Below, in pieces: positions 45,272-54,425 of a DNA stretch of 64,000 bases; within the stretch, counting starts at the first letter, position 1, and each line of letters opens with the position of its first letter. Origin of the DNA: JAVBRA01 sp031548435 (GTDB taxonomy: Bacteria; Bacteroidota; Bacteroidia; Bacteroidales; Rikenellaceae); NCBI GenBank assembly GCA_031548435.1, contig JAVBRA010000023.1, positions 5,513 to 69,512 of the forward strand, written 5' to 3'. Below the pieces are notes generated by a model. The model had not been told where the DNA came from. It saw only the letters and a list, made by a program, of their open reading frames with translations, and did no database searches. The position numbers and the translations under genes are program-made.

Positions 45272-45413
45272 ACATGGAAAACACAAGCCTTTGACAAACA
45301 ACCAAGTGCGATGCCTTTCGCCGGGCATTGCTTTATGCTTTTGATTATCAATAAATTAAATTCACATAAATTTAAAACAACTAATAATTATTAATTTAAT
45401 CTTAATGTCTGTT

Positions 45414-46214
45414 ATGAAAAAAATTTTTGCGATTCTCTCACTCGTGAGTGTTCTCACTCTGGGTACGGCAACCGTTTACGCACAGCCCGCCGACGGCGCC
45501 GCTCAAACGGAAGCTCCCGCCACTGTTGCCGTAGACCAGGCCCCCGAGGCCAACGCCAATCCTGAAACAGACGTAGCCGGCAAACCGATGCACGAGGTAA
45601 TGAAAGAGAAATTCATCGAAGGCGGTGTGGGTTGGATGACCCCCGTTCTGCTGTGTTTGATCCTCGGTCTGGCTATCGTTATCGAGCGCATCATTTACCT
45701 GAACCTGGCCACCACCAATACCAAGAAGCTCCTTGCCAAGATCGAAGAGGCCCTCAATACGGGCGGAGTCGAAGCTGCCAAAGAAGTTTGCCGCAACACG
45801 CGCGGGCCGGTAGCCAGCATCTTCTACCAGGGTCTCGACCGCATGGACGAAGGGATGGACGTTGTTGAGAAATCGATCGTTTCTTACGGTTCGGTTCAGA
45901 TGGGCCAGCTGGAAAGCGGCCTGACCTGGGTTTCGCTCTTCATCTCGGTTTCTCCTATGTTGGGTTTCATGGGTACGGTAGTAGGGATGATCGTTGCCTT
46001 CGACACCATCCAGCAATTGGGCGACATGTCTCCTACGGCTGTGGCAGGCGGTATCAAGATCGCACTTTTGACCACGATGCTCGGTTTGATCGTTGCCGTT
46101 ATCCTGCAGTTGTTCTACAACTACATCCTGGCCAAAATCGACAGTCTGGTTATCAACATGGAAGATTCGTCGATCACGCTGGTTGACATTTTGACGAAGT
46201 ATAACAAAAAATAA
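45414..46214 (+). CDS. MotA/TolQ/ExbB proton channel protein
   Basis: A 266-residue protein with a signal-peptide-like N-terminus (MKKIFAILSLVSVLTLGTAT) and a Pro/Ala-rich linker, then three membrane helices. GWMTPVLLCLILGLAIVIER and LTTMLGLIVAVILQLFYNY flank the typical ExbB cytoplasmic loop with SVSPMLGFMGTVVGMIVAF. It pairs with ExbD to energise TonB. The start at 45405, three codons upstream, is equally open. First of four genes in the operon. Confidence 0.9.
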   Translation: MKKIFAILSLVSVLTLGTATVYAQPADGAAQTEAPATVAVDQAPEANANPETDVAGKPMHEVMKEKFIEGGVGWMTPVLLCLILGLAIVIERIIYLNLATTNTKKLLAKIEEALNTGGVEAAKEVCRNTRGPVASIFYQGLDRMDEGMDVVEKSIVSYGSVQMGQLESGLTWVSLFISVSPMLGFMGTVVGMIVAFDTIQQLGDMSPTAVAGGIKIALLTTMLGLIVAVILQLFYNYILAKIDSLVINMEDSSITLVDILTKYNKK

Positions 46215-46225
46215 TTCTGCTCAGG

Positions 46226-46648
46226 ATGAAATACATCAAATATATCAGTTCTTTGCTGCTGGTGATCGGAGCCCTTGCCATCCTCGGGTGTTGGCTGTAC
46301 GGCAGCCCGGAAGCCGAAGGCAGCAAATACGTCGACATTGCGCTCAAGGTGGCGTATGTATATATGGGTCTCGCTATTGTTGTGGCGGTGGTTTTCCCGG
46401 TGATCAACTTCGGGAAGAACCCCAAAGGCGCACTCAATTCACTGATCGGACTGGGCATTCTGGCCGTATTGGTGGGCGTGGCTTACGGATTGTCGAGCGA
46501 CGCTCCCATTACGCTGGGTGACAAATCGATCTACGACGATTCGTTCGGCCTGAGGGTGTCGGACATCATGATCTATATGTCCTATTTCCTGGGAGTGGCC
46601 GCCATTCTGGCAATCGCTATCGGGGAAATCCGCAACGCATTCAAATAA
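46226..46648 (+). CDS. Four-helix membrane protein of the ExbBD operon
   Basis: A 140-residue hydrophobic protein with about four membrane helices, beginning MKYIKYISSLLLVIGALAILG and ending in an IAIGEIRNAFK segment. No family name is recognised. Genes of this length and topology sit between exbB and exbD in Bacteroidales, so a structural role in the ExbBD complex is inferred. Gap to exbB 11 bp and to exbD 38 bp. Confidence 0.75.
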   Translation: MKYIKYISSLLLVIGALAILGCWLYGSPEAEGSKYVDIALKVAYVYMGLAIVVAVVFPVINFGKNPKGALNSLIGLGILAVLVGVAYGLSSDAPITLGDKSIYDDSFGLRVSDIMIYMSYFLGVAAILAIAIGEIRNAFK

Positions 46649-46686
46649 CATTGGGTTTTATTAAACCTTGGTAAAAATATAATTCG

Positions 46687-47262
46687 ATGGCTAAAAGAAA
46701 AATGCCGGAAGTCAATGCGGGTTCAATGGCCGACATCTCGTTCCTGCTGCTCATTTTCTTCCTTGTCGCCACGACGATGAACGTCGACTCGGGGATTATG
46801 AGGCAGTTGCCTCCGATCAACGACGACACGGAGGGGATCGACGTCCATAAGCGCAACATTCTGGAAATCAGGGTGAACGCTGCGGACATGCTGTTGGTCG
46901 GCGGGGAACGTGTCGATATCACTCAACTGAAAGATATCGCCAAGAACTTCCTCACCAATCCCACCAACGCGGCCGACCTTCCGGAAAAAGAAGCGGTAGA
47001 GATCGAGCTGCTGGGCATGTACCCCCGGAGCAAGGGGGTTCTCTCGCTCCAGAACGAAGTGAGCACGAGCTACAAGATGTATATAATGGTGCAAAACGAA
47101 CTTACGCGTGCGGTCAACGAACTCAGGGAAGAACTTTCCGAGGCTAAATTCGGCAAACCCTTTGCCGGCCTGGAAGGGAAGCAGAAAGATGCCATTCAGA
47201 CGGCCATCCCGAACAAGATCTCTGAAGCCGAACCGCGCGATATGACAGGAGGAGGAAGATAG
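46687..47262 (+). CDS. ExbD/TolR family protein (first)
   Basis: A 191-residue protein with one N-terminal membrane helix holding the catalytic Asp (MADISFLLLIFFLVATT) and a periplasmic domain. It carries protons with ExbB to drive TonB or a Tol-like system. It is longer than most ExbD and its C-terminal domain is charged. It is 1 bp from the second ExbD gene. Confidence 0.92.
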   Translation: MAKRKMPEVNAGSMADISFLLLIFFLVATTMNVDSGIMRQLPPINDDTEGIDVHKRNILEIRVNAADMLLVGGERVDITQLKDIAKNFLTNPTNAADLPEKEAVEIELLGMYPRSKGVLSLQNEVSTSYKMYIMVQNELTRAVNELREELSEAKFGKPFAGLEGKQKDAIQTAIPNKISEAEPRDMTGGGR

Positions 47263-47263
47263 T

Positions 47264-47740
47264 ATGGCTGTAATTAAGAAAGAACAGAAAAAAGAAGTTC
47301 CGGCGATATCGACCGCTTCTCTGCCCGACGTCATTTTCATGTTGATTTTCTTCTTCATGGTGACGACTAATATGCGCGAACAGGAGATGTTGGTGAAAGT
47401 TGTACCGCCCGATGCGTCGGAATCGGTGAAACTGGAAAAGAAAGCTTTGGCGAGTTTCATTTATTACGGCCCGCCGATTCCGAGTCTGGTTGCCAGCTAT
47501 GGGAACCGTCCCCGCATCCAGTTGAACGATTCGTTCCACACTCCGGTCGAGATCGGCCAGTTCATCGCCGCCGAAAGGGATAAGTTGAGCGAAAGGGACC
47601 GTTCCGGCATGACGGTGGTTCTCAAAGCCCACAACACCGTGAGGATGGGTGACATCACCGAGATCAAGCAGGAGTTGCGAAAAGCGAACGCGTTGAAGAT
47701 CATGTACGCTTCGTATAAGGCTGAAGCCGTCAGCCGATAA
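47264..47740 (+). CDS. ExbD/TolR family protein (second)
   Basis: A 158-residue ExbD with the membrane helix SLPDVIFMLIFFFMVTTN holding the Asp, and a periplasmic domain. Two different ExbD genes after one ExbB is a common Bacteroidota arrangement, perhaps giving a heteromeric complex. A perfect terminator follows. Confidence 0.92.
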   Translation: MAVIKKEQKKEVPAISTASLPDVIFMLIFFFMVTTNMREQEMLVKVVPPDASESVKLEKKALASFIYYGPPIPSLVASYGNRPRIQLNDSFHTPVEIGQFIAAERDKLSERDRSGMTVVLKAHNTVRMGDITEIKQELRKANALKIMYASYKAEAVSR

Positions 47741-47756
47741 CAGCATACACCTTATG

Positions 47757-47794
47757 AAAAGAGCGGTTGCCAATATTGGCAACCGCTCTTTTTT
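47757..47794 (+). terminator. Terminator of the ExbBD operon
   Basis: A perfect 17-bp stem (47757-47773 with 47776-47792) with a minimal loop and a following T run. Confidence 0.9.
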
Positions 47795-47805
47795 ATCCGG
47801 TAATG

Positions 47806-47953
47806 TGTCCAAAAACAGCTGATTTTTGACTGTCTGATACTCACAAAAAAATCTGAGCCCTCCCACGGAACTTCGATCTTGGTTAAGAAAATCGAGATAA
47901 ACAACATCTAAAAAACCGCAATATGGGCAGCGATCACGAGGTGATTTTGACAT
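47806..47953 (-). pseudogene. Transposase N-terminal fragment
   Basis: On the minus strand the frame starts MSKSPRDRCPYCGFLDVV and continues for about 49 residues to the inverted repeat. C9-P-Y-C12 and C37 suggest an N-terminal zinc-ribbon of the kind many IS transposases carry. The catalytic part is absent, so it is a remnant. The IS family could not be named. Confidence 0.35.
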
Positions 47954-48036
47954 GAAAAAAGTAGTTTGATGAAATCAGTTTCATCAAACTACTCATAAAG
48001 TCAATCACAACAAGTATTTACAGCTGTTTTTGACCA
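47806..48036. mobile_element. IS-derived element with terminal inverted repeats
   Basis: Imperfect 17-bp terminal repeats (47806-47822 and 48020-48036, sharing CAAAAACAGCTG, 14 of 17 matching) bound a 231-bp segment. It contains a 15-bp perfect hairpin with a T-run on the minus strand (47960-47993), immediately followed on that strand by an ATG and about 49 codons of an apparent transposase N-terminus. This is best explained as an internally deleted insertion sequence. No clear target-site duplication was found. The rest of the 47741-48228 gap holds no supported gene. Confidence 0.55.
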
Positions 48037-48228
48037 TTAGACCTTTTATCCCGTCCTTCCCGGCGACTGATTCCGGGCATCACTTCTCCATCTTTCCGCT
48101 CGATCTTCCCTCGGCCTTCATTAAGCTACGGAGGCCGATCACCGCCTTGAAATGCGACAAATGCTTCCTCGCACACCCCGACCGTCTCTGTTCCCGAGCC
48201 CGGGCAGCGACACAACCGGGGGAGGGGA

Positions 48229-50028
48229 TTACTTGGCCCGACGCTTGCGGTCGTTCTCGTCGAGGTATATCTTGCGCAGGCGCATATGATGGGGCGTCAC
48301 CTCCACATATTCGTCTTCCTTGATGTATTCCAGCGCCTCCTCCAGCGAGAAGACGACCGGCGGAGCGATGCTGGTTTTCTCGTCGCTTCCGCTGGCGCGC
48401 ATATTGGTCAGTTTCTTGGACTTGGTGAGGTTTATCACCATATCTTCGCTGCGGGAGTTCTCGCCCACCACCTGGCCGCAGTAGATGTCGTCGCCGGGGG
48501 GAACGAAGAATTTGCCGCGGTCTTGCAACTTGTTGATGGCATAGGCATAGGCGTTGCCGGTTTCCATGGCGATGAGTGACCCGTTGATGCGCATCTCGAT
48601 ATCGCCGCACCAGGGTTCGAACCCTTTCAGGCGGTGTGCCATGATGGCCTCGCCGGCGGTGGCGGTGAGCAGGTTGCTCCTCAGACCGATGATGCCGCGC
48701 GAGGGGATGTCGAACACCATGCGGGTGCGGTCGCCGACGGTTTCCATGTTCATCAGTTGGCCTTTGCGTTTGGTCACCATCTCGATGGCACGCCCGGCCA
48801 TCTCTTCGGGCAGGTCGACGGTCAGCTCTTCGAACGGTTCGCATTGCCTGCCGCCGATCTCTTTGATGATCACCTGGGGTTGGCCCACCTGCAACTCGTA
48901 ACCTTCGCGGCGCATGGTTTCGATCAGCACGCTCAGGTGCAGCACCCCGCGGCCGAAAACGACGAAACTGTCGGCCGTCTCGCCCGGGCTCACGCGCAAG
49001 GCCAGGTTTTTCTCCAACTCCTTGTCGAGGCGCTCCTTGATGTGGCGCGAGGTGACGTATTTGCCGTCCTTGCCGAAGAACGGCGAGTCGTTGATGGTGA
49101 ACAGCATGCTCATGGTCGGCTCGTCGATGGCGATGGGGGGCAGCGGTTCGGGGTTTTCGTAGTCGGCGATGGTGTCGCCGATCTCGAACCCTTCGATGCC
49201 CACCAGGGCGCATATCTCGCCGCACTCGACCTGGTCTTTCTTCACTTTTTCGAGGCCCTCGAACACCATCAGGTCTTTGATGCGGGTTTTGACCATCGTC
49301 ACACCGTCGCGTTTGGCCAGGGTCACGTTCATGCCCGAGCGGAGCGTGCCGCGGGTGAGCTTGCCGATGGCGATGCGCCCCACGTACGAGGAATATTCGA
49401 GCGAGGTGATCAGCAGTTGCGGCGTGCCTTCGACCACCTGCGGGGCGGGAATGTACTCGATGATGGCGTCCAGCAGCGCCGTGATATCGGCGGCCGGCGT
49501 CTTCCAGTCGACCGACATCCAGCCCTGTTTGGCGCTGCCGTACACAACCGGAAAGTCGAGCTGGTCTTCGGTGGCGTCGAGGGCGAACATCAGGTTGAAC
49601 ACCTGCTCGTGTACCTCGTCGGGACGGCAGTTGGGCTTGTCGACCTTGTTGATCACCACCACCGGTTTCTTGCCCATGGCAAGCGCCTTTTGCAGCACGA
49701 AGCGGGTCTGCGGCATCGTGCCCTCGAAGGCGTCGACCAGCAGCAGCACTCCGTCGGCCATGTTCAGCACACGCTCCACTTCGCCCCCGAAATCGGAGTG
49801 GCCGGGGGTATCGATCACGTTGATCTTGTATCCTTTATACATCACCGACACGTTCTTGGCCAGGATGGTGATGCCCCGCTCACGCTCCAGGTCGTTGTTG
49901 TCCATGATCAGGTCGCCCGACTTTTCCGCATCGCGCAGCATCTTGCCCTGAAGGATCATTTTATCGACCAGCGTGGTTTTGCCGTGGTCTACGTGTGCGA
50001 TGATCGCAATGTTCCGGAGTTTCTGCAT
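48229..50028 (-). CDS. typA: TypA/BipA translational GTPase
   Basis: A 599-residue elongation-factor-like GTPase: AHVDHGKTTLVDKM (G1), DTPGHSDFGGEVER (G3) and NKVDKPN (G4), followed by domains II, III and V and the BipA-specific C-terminal domain ending ENDRKRRAK. It binds ribosomes and helps 50S assembly and stress or low-temperature growth. The start at 50028 (MQKLRNIAIIAHVDHG) is the family start. Confidence 0.96.
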   Translation of the reverse strand: MQKLRNIAIIAHVDHGKTTLVDKMILQGKMLRDAEKSGDLIMDNNDLERERGITILAKNVSVMYKGYKINVIDTPGHSDFGGEVERVLNMADGVLLLVDAFEGTMPQTRFVLQKALAMGKKPVVVINKVDKPNCRPDEVHEQVFNLMFALDATEDQLDFPVVYGSAKQGWMSVDWKTPAADITALLDAIIEYIPAPQVVEGTPQLLITSLEYSSYVGRIAIGKLTRGTLRSGMNVTLAKRDGVTMVKTRIKDLMVFEGLEKVKKDQVECGEICALVGIEGFEIGDTIADYENPEPLPPIAIDEPTMSMLFTINDSPFFGKDGKYVTSRHIKERLDKELEKNLALRVSPGETADSFVVFGRGVLHLSVLIETMRREGYELQVGQPQVIIKEIGGRQCEPFEELTVDLPEEMAGRAIEMVTKRKGQLMNMETVGDRTRMVFDIPSRGIIGLRSNLLTATAGEAIMAHRLKGFEPWCGDIEMRINGSLIAMETGNAYAYAINKLQDRGKFFVPPGDDIYCGQVVGENSRSEDMVINLTKSKKLTNMRASGSDEKTSIAPPVVFSLEEALEYIKEDEYVEVTPHHMRLRKIYLDENDRKRRAK

Positions 50029-50050
50029 CTTTTACATCTGTTTTAGGGGG

Positions 50051-50058
50051 CAAAGGTA
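50051..50058 (-). promoter_or_regulatory. -7 box for typA
   Basis: TACCTTTG on the minus strand matches TAnnTTTG and lies 23 bp upstream of the typA start. The only TTG nearby (50074-50072) is too close, so the -33 element is uncertain. The opposite strand carries TAATTTCG (50101-50108), a possible -7 box for aroB. Confidence 0.45.
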
Positions 50059-50131
50059 CGAAATCATCGGCCAATACGATTAAGGGCCGGTTAATTTTCT
50101 TAATTTCGTGCCGGAAACCACACGTTCGTCC

Positions 50132-51163
50132 ATGAAAAAGAACATCAGCGTCCGGCGCCCCGACGGGAGCAGGTCGGAGGTCGTTATCGGCGAGGCGCTT
50201 CCCGAACTGGAAAGCCGCATCCCCGCCGGCAAACGGGCCGTCATCATCACCGACAACAACCTTTACAGCCTCTACGGCAACGTCGTCGGCCGCTACGAAC
50301 ACATTGTCATCGGCACGGGCGAGAAGAACAAGACCCTCGACACCGTATCGTCGATCTACGCCCGTTTCCTGGAGATGGAGGTCGACCGGGCCTCGTGCTA
50401 CATCATCGGTTTGGGCGGCGGCATCGTCACCGATATTGCCGGGTTCGCCGCCTCGACCTACATGCGGGGCATTCCGTTCGGGTTCGCGGCCACCACCCTG
50501 CTGGCCCAGGTCGACGCCAGTGTGGGCGGCAAAAACGGCGTCAACTTCCAGGGATACAAGAACATGGTGGGTACATTCAACCAACCCGACTTCGTGCTGT
50601 GCGACACCGGCATGCTCGGCACCCTGCCCGAAAGGGAGTTCCGCACGGGGCTGGCCGAGATCATCAAAAGCGGCCTGATCGCCGACAAGGGGCTGTTCGA
50701 GCTCTTCCTAAAACACCACTTCAACGAATTCCGCACCGACCAGGAGCTGCTGTTGGAAGCCATCACCCGCTCGGTGCAGGTGAAAGCCGCCATCGTCGAG
50801 GCCGACGAGCGGGAACACGGCGACCGCAAAAAGCTCAACCTGGGACACACCCTGGCCCACGCCATCGAGAAATGCTCGCGCGACTACACCCACGGCGAGG
50901 CGGTAGCCGCCGGACTTTGCTACTGCGCAACGGTTTCCGAAAAACTGGGAACCATCACTGCCGCCGAAATGAAAATCGTTATCGGCGTCATCGAGAAAAT
51001 GGGACTCCCCTCTTCCGTGCCCATCGCCAGGGCCGACCTGGTGAGCGCATTGAGAAACGACAAAAAACGCGAGTCGGACTCAATCAGCTACATCCTCATG
51101 CGCGGTATCGGCGAGTGCGAAATCCGGAAGATGGGCTTCAACGAACTGGAATCCCTATTATAA
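50132..51163 (+). CDS. aroB: 3-dehydroquinate synthase
   Basis: A 343-residue NAD- and Zn-dependent enzyme with IGLGGGIVTDIAGFAASTYMRG, LAQVDASVGGKNGVN, and the Zn ligands in LNLGHTLAHAIEK and YTHGEAVAAGL. It makes 3-dehydroquinate, the second step of the shikimate pathway. The frame opens earlier at a GTG (50108); the ATG at 50132 fits better with the TAATTTCG -7-like box at 50101-50108. Confidence 0.95.
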   Translation: MKKNISVRRPDGSRSEVVIGEALPELESRIPAGKRAVIITDNNLYSLYGNVVGRYEHIVIGTGEKNKTLDTVSSIYARFLEMEVDRASCYIIGLGGGIVTDIAGFAASTYMRGIPFGFAATTLLAQVDASVGGKNGVNFQGYKNMVGTFNQPDFVLCDTGMLGTLPEREFRTGLAEIIKSGLIADKGLFELFLKHHFNEFRTDQELLLEAITRSVQVKAAIVEADEREHGDRKKLNLGHTLAHAIEKCSRDYTHGEAVAAGLCYCATVSEKLGTITAAEMKIVIGVIEKMGLPSSVPIARADLVSALRNDKKRESDSISYILMRGIGECEIRKMGFNELESLL

Positions 51164-51172
51164 TAACAAGGT

Positions 51173-51535
51173 ATGGACATTTTCGAATTCCGGGAATTTT
51201 GCCTGCGCACACTCCCGCTGACCGAGGAAGCGACCCCGTTCGACGAAACCACGCTGGTGTTCAAGGTGCAGGGCAAGATGTTCGCCCTGTGCGACATGGA
51301 CGACTTCAGCTGGATCAACCTCAAATGCGACCCGGACAAGGCGGTCGAACAACGCGAACGCTACCACGAGTGGATCAAACCCGGTTTCCACATGAACAAA
51401 AACCACTGGAACACGGTGAGCGTCGCCGGCGACCTTTCGGACGCTTTCCTGCGCGAGTTGATCCGCGACTCCTACCTGCTGGTGGTGAACGGCCTGCCCC
51501 GCGCAAAGAAAGCCGAAGTGCTGGAGGCGTTGTGA
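51173..51535 (+). CDS. MmcQ/YjbR family protein
   Basis: A 120-residue protein with FREFCLRTLPLTEEATPFDE and the C-terminal LIRDSYLLVVNGLPRAKKAE, the YjbR/MmcQ pattern. The fold is CyaY-like and the family is annotated as DNA-binding, but its function is not established. It starts 10 bp after aroB and is probably co-transcribed; the terminator stem begins inside its last codons. Confidence 0.85.
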   Translation: MDIFEFREFCLRTLPLTEEATPFDETTLVFKVQGKMFALCDMDDFSWINLKCDPDKAVEQRERYHEWIKPGFHMNKNHWNTVSVAGDLSDAFLRELIRDSYLLVVNGLPRAKKAEVLEAL

Positions 51536-51564
51536 GCAACCGCCTCCGGCACTTCGGCTTTTTT
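51509..51564 (+). terminator. Terminator overlapping the YjbR-like gene end
   Basis: A 21-bp stem with one wobble (51509-51529 with 51541-51561) whose first arm lies in the last codons of the YjbR-like gene, followed by six T residues. Confidence 0.85.
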
Positions 51565-51782
51565 GCCGCGCTTTTGTGTTCTCGCCCCCGGTAAGTACCG
51601 CACGCCCACAGAGCGTTTTGAGTTGCCGTCATTTGACGTCGAACGATCACAACAAACCGTTCGGAGCTTACCATCTCCGAAAAATCCAACCCCGCACGCC
51701 CCCCCGGCACACTCTTTCCGTTCCGATTTTCCTCCCCATGAAATCGCCCCTCGATTCTACTGTTAAAAAATTAGCAGTAAAA
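51565..51782. other. Gap before the nqr promoter
   Basis: About 220 bp of GC-rich, then AT-rich sequence with no supported gene and no RNA motif recognised. The short open frames here lack any coding signal. Confidence 0.4.
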
Positions 51783-51814
51783 TTGTTTTATTCGGAATAA
51801 TAAGATTACCTTTG
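51783..51814 (+). promoter_or_regulatory. Promoter of the nqr operon
   Basis: TTG at 51783-51785 and TACCTTTG at 51807-51814, 21 bp apart, match the Bacteroidota promoter; the nqrA ATG is 34 bp downstream of the -7 box. Confidence 0.7.
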
Positions 51815-51847
51815 CGCTCAAATTCAAAATACTAATCACATTCACAT

Positions 51848-53209
51848 ATGTCGAATGCAATCAAATTAAAACGGGGACTCGACATCCGGCTCACGGGCAG
51901 CCCGCAGAAAAAAACCGTAAAGCTGCCAATTACAGGCACTTACGCTCTTCTGCCGGCTGACTTCAAAGGGGTTACGCCCAAGCTGCTTGTCGGGATCGGC
52001 GACACGGTCAAGGCCGGAACGCCGGTATTCTTCGACAAGTACCACCCGCAGGTGCTGTTCTGCTCGCCGGTGAGCGGAAAGGTCGAAGCCATCAACCGGG
52101 GCGAAAAGCGCAAGATCCTCAGCGTCACCATCGCAGCCGACACCGAGATCGCCTACGAACAGTTCGAGGTGGGCCCGGCCGGCCAGCTCACAAGGGAGAA
52201 AGCCATCGAACTGATGCTGTCCGCAGGACTGTGGCCCTGCATCGTCAAACGTCCTTACGGGATCATCGCTTCGGCCGACGAAACCCCGAGGGACATTTTT
52301 ATTTCCGGCTTCGACTCGGCGCCGTTGGCCCCCGACACAGGCTACTGCCTGCGCGAGGAGAGAGAGAACGTGCAGGCGGCCATCGACGTGCTGCGGAAAC
52401 TGACCCCCGGCAAGGTGTACCTCGGACTGGACGCCGACGCCGAAAAGGGAGTGCTCGATTCGATCCAGGGCGCCGAGATCAACTATTTCAGGGGCCCCCA
52501 CCCGGCAGGCAACGTCGGAGTGCAGATCCACCACATCGCACCCATCGCCAAAGGCGACGTGGTGTGGACAGTCGACGTGCAGAACCTGGCCGTCCTGGGC
52601 CGCTTCTTCCGCACGGGCAAGGTCGATTTCACCAAAACCATCGCCGTGGCCGGAAGCGAGATCGCCGATCCGCAATACTATCAGGTGATCGCCGGCGCCG
52701 CCATCGACAGCATCATTAAGGGCAACGTCAGGCCGCAGGCCGAGGGCGACAGCGTCCGCCTCATCAACGGCAACGTGCTTACCGGCGCCAAAACTTCCGC
52801 CGACGGCTACCTCGGGTTCTACAACAACCTGATCACCGCCATTCCCGAAGGCGATAAATACGAGTTCGCAGGCTGGGCCATGCCGCGCTTCAAAAAATTC
52901 TCGACCTCGCGCAGCTATTTCTCGTGGATCTGCCCCAGGAAGCGATACGCGCTCGACACCAATCTCAACGGCGGCGAACGGGCGTTTGTGATGACGGGCG
53001 TCTACGAAAAGGTGCTGCCGATGGATATCTACCCCATGTACCTGTTCAAGGCCTGCCTGGCGGGCGACATCGACAAGATGGAAAACCTGGGCATCTACGA
53101 GGTGGTGGAGGAAGACGTGGCGCTGTGCGAATTTGTCTGCCCGTCAAAGAGCGAGATCCAGCAGATGGTTCGTCAGGGCATCGACCTCATTATCAAAGAG
53201 CTTAACTAA
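51848..53209 (+). CDS. nqrA: Na+-translocating NADH:quinone reductase subunit A
   Basis: A 453-residue soluble subunit. IKLKRGLDIRLTGSPQKK and TYALLPADFKGVTPKLLVGI at the N-terminus, and PMDIYPMYLFKACLAGDIDKM near the C-terminus, are typical NqrA blocks. It helps form the ubiquinone or menaquinone site of the sodium pump. First gene of six in order A to F, spacing mostly under 20 bp. Confidence 0.96.
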   Translation: MSNAIKLKRGLDIRLTGSPQKKTVKLPITGTYALLPADFKGVTPKLLVGIGDTVKAGTPVFFDKYHPQVLFCSPVSGKVEAINRGEKRKILSVTIAADTEIAYEQFEVGPAGQLTREKAIELMLSAGLWPCIVKRPYGIIASADETPRDIFISGFDSAPLAPDTGYCLREERENVQAAIDVLRKLTPGKVYLGLDADAEKGVLDSIQGAEINYFRGPHPAGNVGVQIHHIAPIAKGDVVWTVDVQNLAVLGRFFRTGKVDFTKTIAVAGSEIADPQYYQVIAGAAIDSIIKGNVRPQAEGDSVRLINGNVLTGAKTSADGYLGFYNNLITAIPEGDKYEFAGWAMPRFKKFSTSRSYFSWICPRKRYALDTNLNGGERAFVMTGVYEKVLPMDIYPMYLFKACLAGDIDKMENLGIYEVVEEDVALCEFVCPSKSEIQQMVRQGIDLIIKELN

Positions 53210-53224
53210 ACACAGACAAAAAAG

Positions 53225-54412
53225 ATGAAAAAACTGAGGAAACTGGTCGACTCGATCAAGCCCAACTTCGAAAAAGGGGGCAAGTTCGGGAAGTTGCATT
53301 CAACGTTCGACGCTTTTGAGACTTTTCTGTTTGTGCCCAATACCGTTACGACCAAGGGAGCGCACATCCGCGACTCGATCGACCTCAAACGCACGATGTC
53401 GGTGGTGATCGTGGCCCTGCTGCCCGCCCTGTTGTTCGGGATGTACAACGTAGGGTTCCAGCATTTCAAGGCCCTGGGCGAAAGCGCCGCATTCTGGCAG
53501 ATGTTCTGGTTCGGCTTCCTGAAAGTGTTGCCGATCGTCATTGTTTCGTACGTGGTGGGGCTGGGCATCGAGTTCATTGCCGCCCAGATCCGCGGCCACG
53601 AGGTGAACGAGGGGTTCCTGGTGTCGGGGATGCTGATCCCGCTGATCATGCCGGTCGACGTGCCGCTGTGGATGGTGGCCGTGGCGACGGCCTTTGCCGT
53701 GATCATCGGCAAGGAAGTGTTCGGCGGCACGGGGATGAACATCTTCAACCCGGCTCTGCTGGCACGGGCATTCATATTTTTCGCTTACACGCCGTTCATC
53801 TCGGGTGAAAAGGTATGGGTGGCCGGCATGACCAAAGGCACCGGCATCGTCGACTCGTTCTCGGGCGCCACGCCGCTGTCGGACATCGCTTCGGCGCTGG
53901 GCGACAAGGCCTCCACGGTCTCGTTTGCCAACGGCACCGGCCCGATGGACTGGTTTCTGGGTTTTGTTCCGGGTTGCATCGGCGAAACATCGACGCTTGC
54001 CATCCTCATCGGTGCGGCGATCTTGCTGTTCACTGGGGTTGCCAGCTGGCGGATCATGACCAGCGTGGTGGCCGGCGGCCTGCTGATGGGATGGATATTC
54101 AACCTGATCGGCGGCAACGTCGCCATGCAGTTCCCCGCCTGGCAGCACCTGATCGTGGGCGGATTCGCTTTCGGGGCCGTGTTCATGGCCACCGATCCGG
54201 TGACCTCGGCACAGACCAAATGCGGCCAATGGATCTACGGACTGCTGATCGGCATCATCGCGGTGTTGATCCGCGTGGTCAACCCCGGCTATCCCGAGGG
54301 GATGATGCTCGCCATCCTGTTCATGAACGCGATGGTGCCGGTGGTCGACCACTACGTGGTACAAGGCAACATCCGCCGCAGGGTCAGGCGTATCAAAGCA
54401 ACCGTAAACTAA
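53225..54412 (+). CDS. nqrB: Nqr subunit B
   Basis: A 395-residue protein with about ten membrane helices. The covalent FMN site is SGAT, with T216 in DSFSGATPLSD. GTGMNIFNPALLARAF and the C-terminal PEGMMLAILFMNAMVP are conserved. It carries FMN and riboflavin and is the core of sodium translocation. Confidence 0.96.
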   Translation: MKKLRKLVDSIKPNFEKGGKFGKLHSTFDAFETFLFVPNTVTTKGAHIRDSIDLKRTMSVVIVALLPALLFGMYNVGFQHFKALGESAAFWQMFWFGFLKVLPIVIVSYVVGLGIEFIAAQIRGHEVNEGFLVSGMLIPLIMPVDVPLWMVAVATAFAVIIGKEVFGGTGMNIFNPALLARAFIFFAYTPFISGEKVWVAGMTKGTGIVDSFSGATPLSDIASALGDKASTVSFANGTGPMDWFLGFVPGCIGETSTLAILIGAAILLFTGVASWRIMTSVVAGGLLMGWIFNLIGGNVAMQFPAWQHLIVGGFAFGAVFMATDPVTSAQTKCGQWIYGLLIGIIAVLIRVVNPGYPEGMMLAILFMNAMVPVVDHYVVQGNIRRRVRRIKATVN

Positions 54413-54425
54413 GGGAGGAGGCATT

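Noticed and set aside
47144..47953. A 269-codon minus-strand frame
   Set aside because: Only its first 49 codons, inside the IS-derived element, look real; the rest is antisense to the ExbD genes.
48605..48625. A tRNA-like GGTTCGAA string
   Set aside because: It lies inside typA coding sequence and no cloverleaf can be drawn around it.
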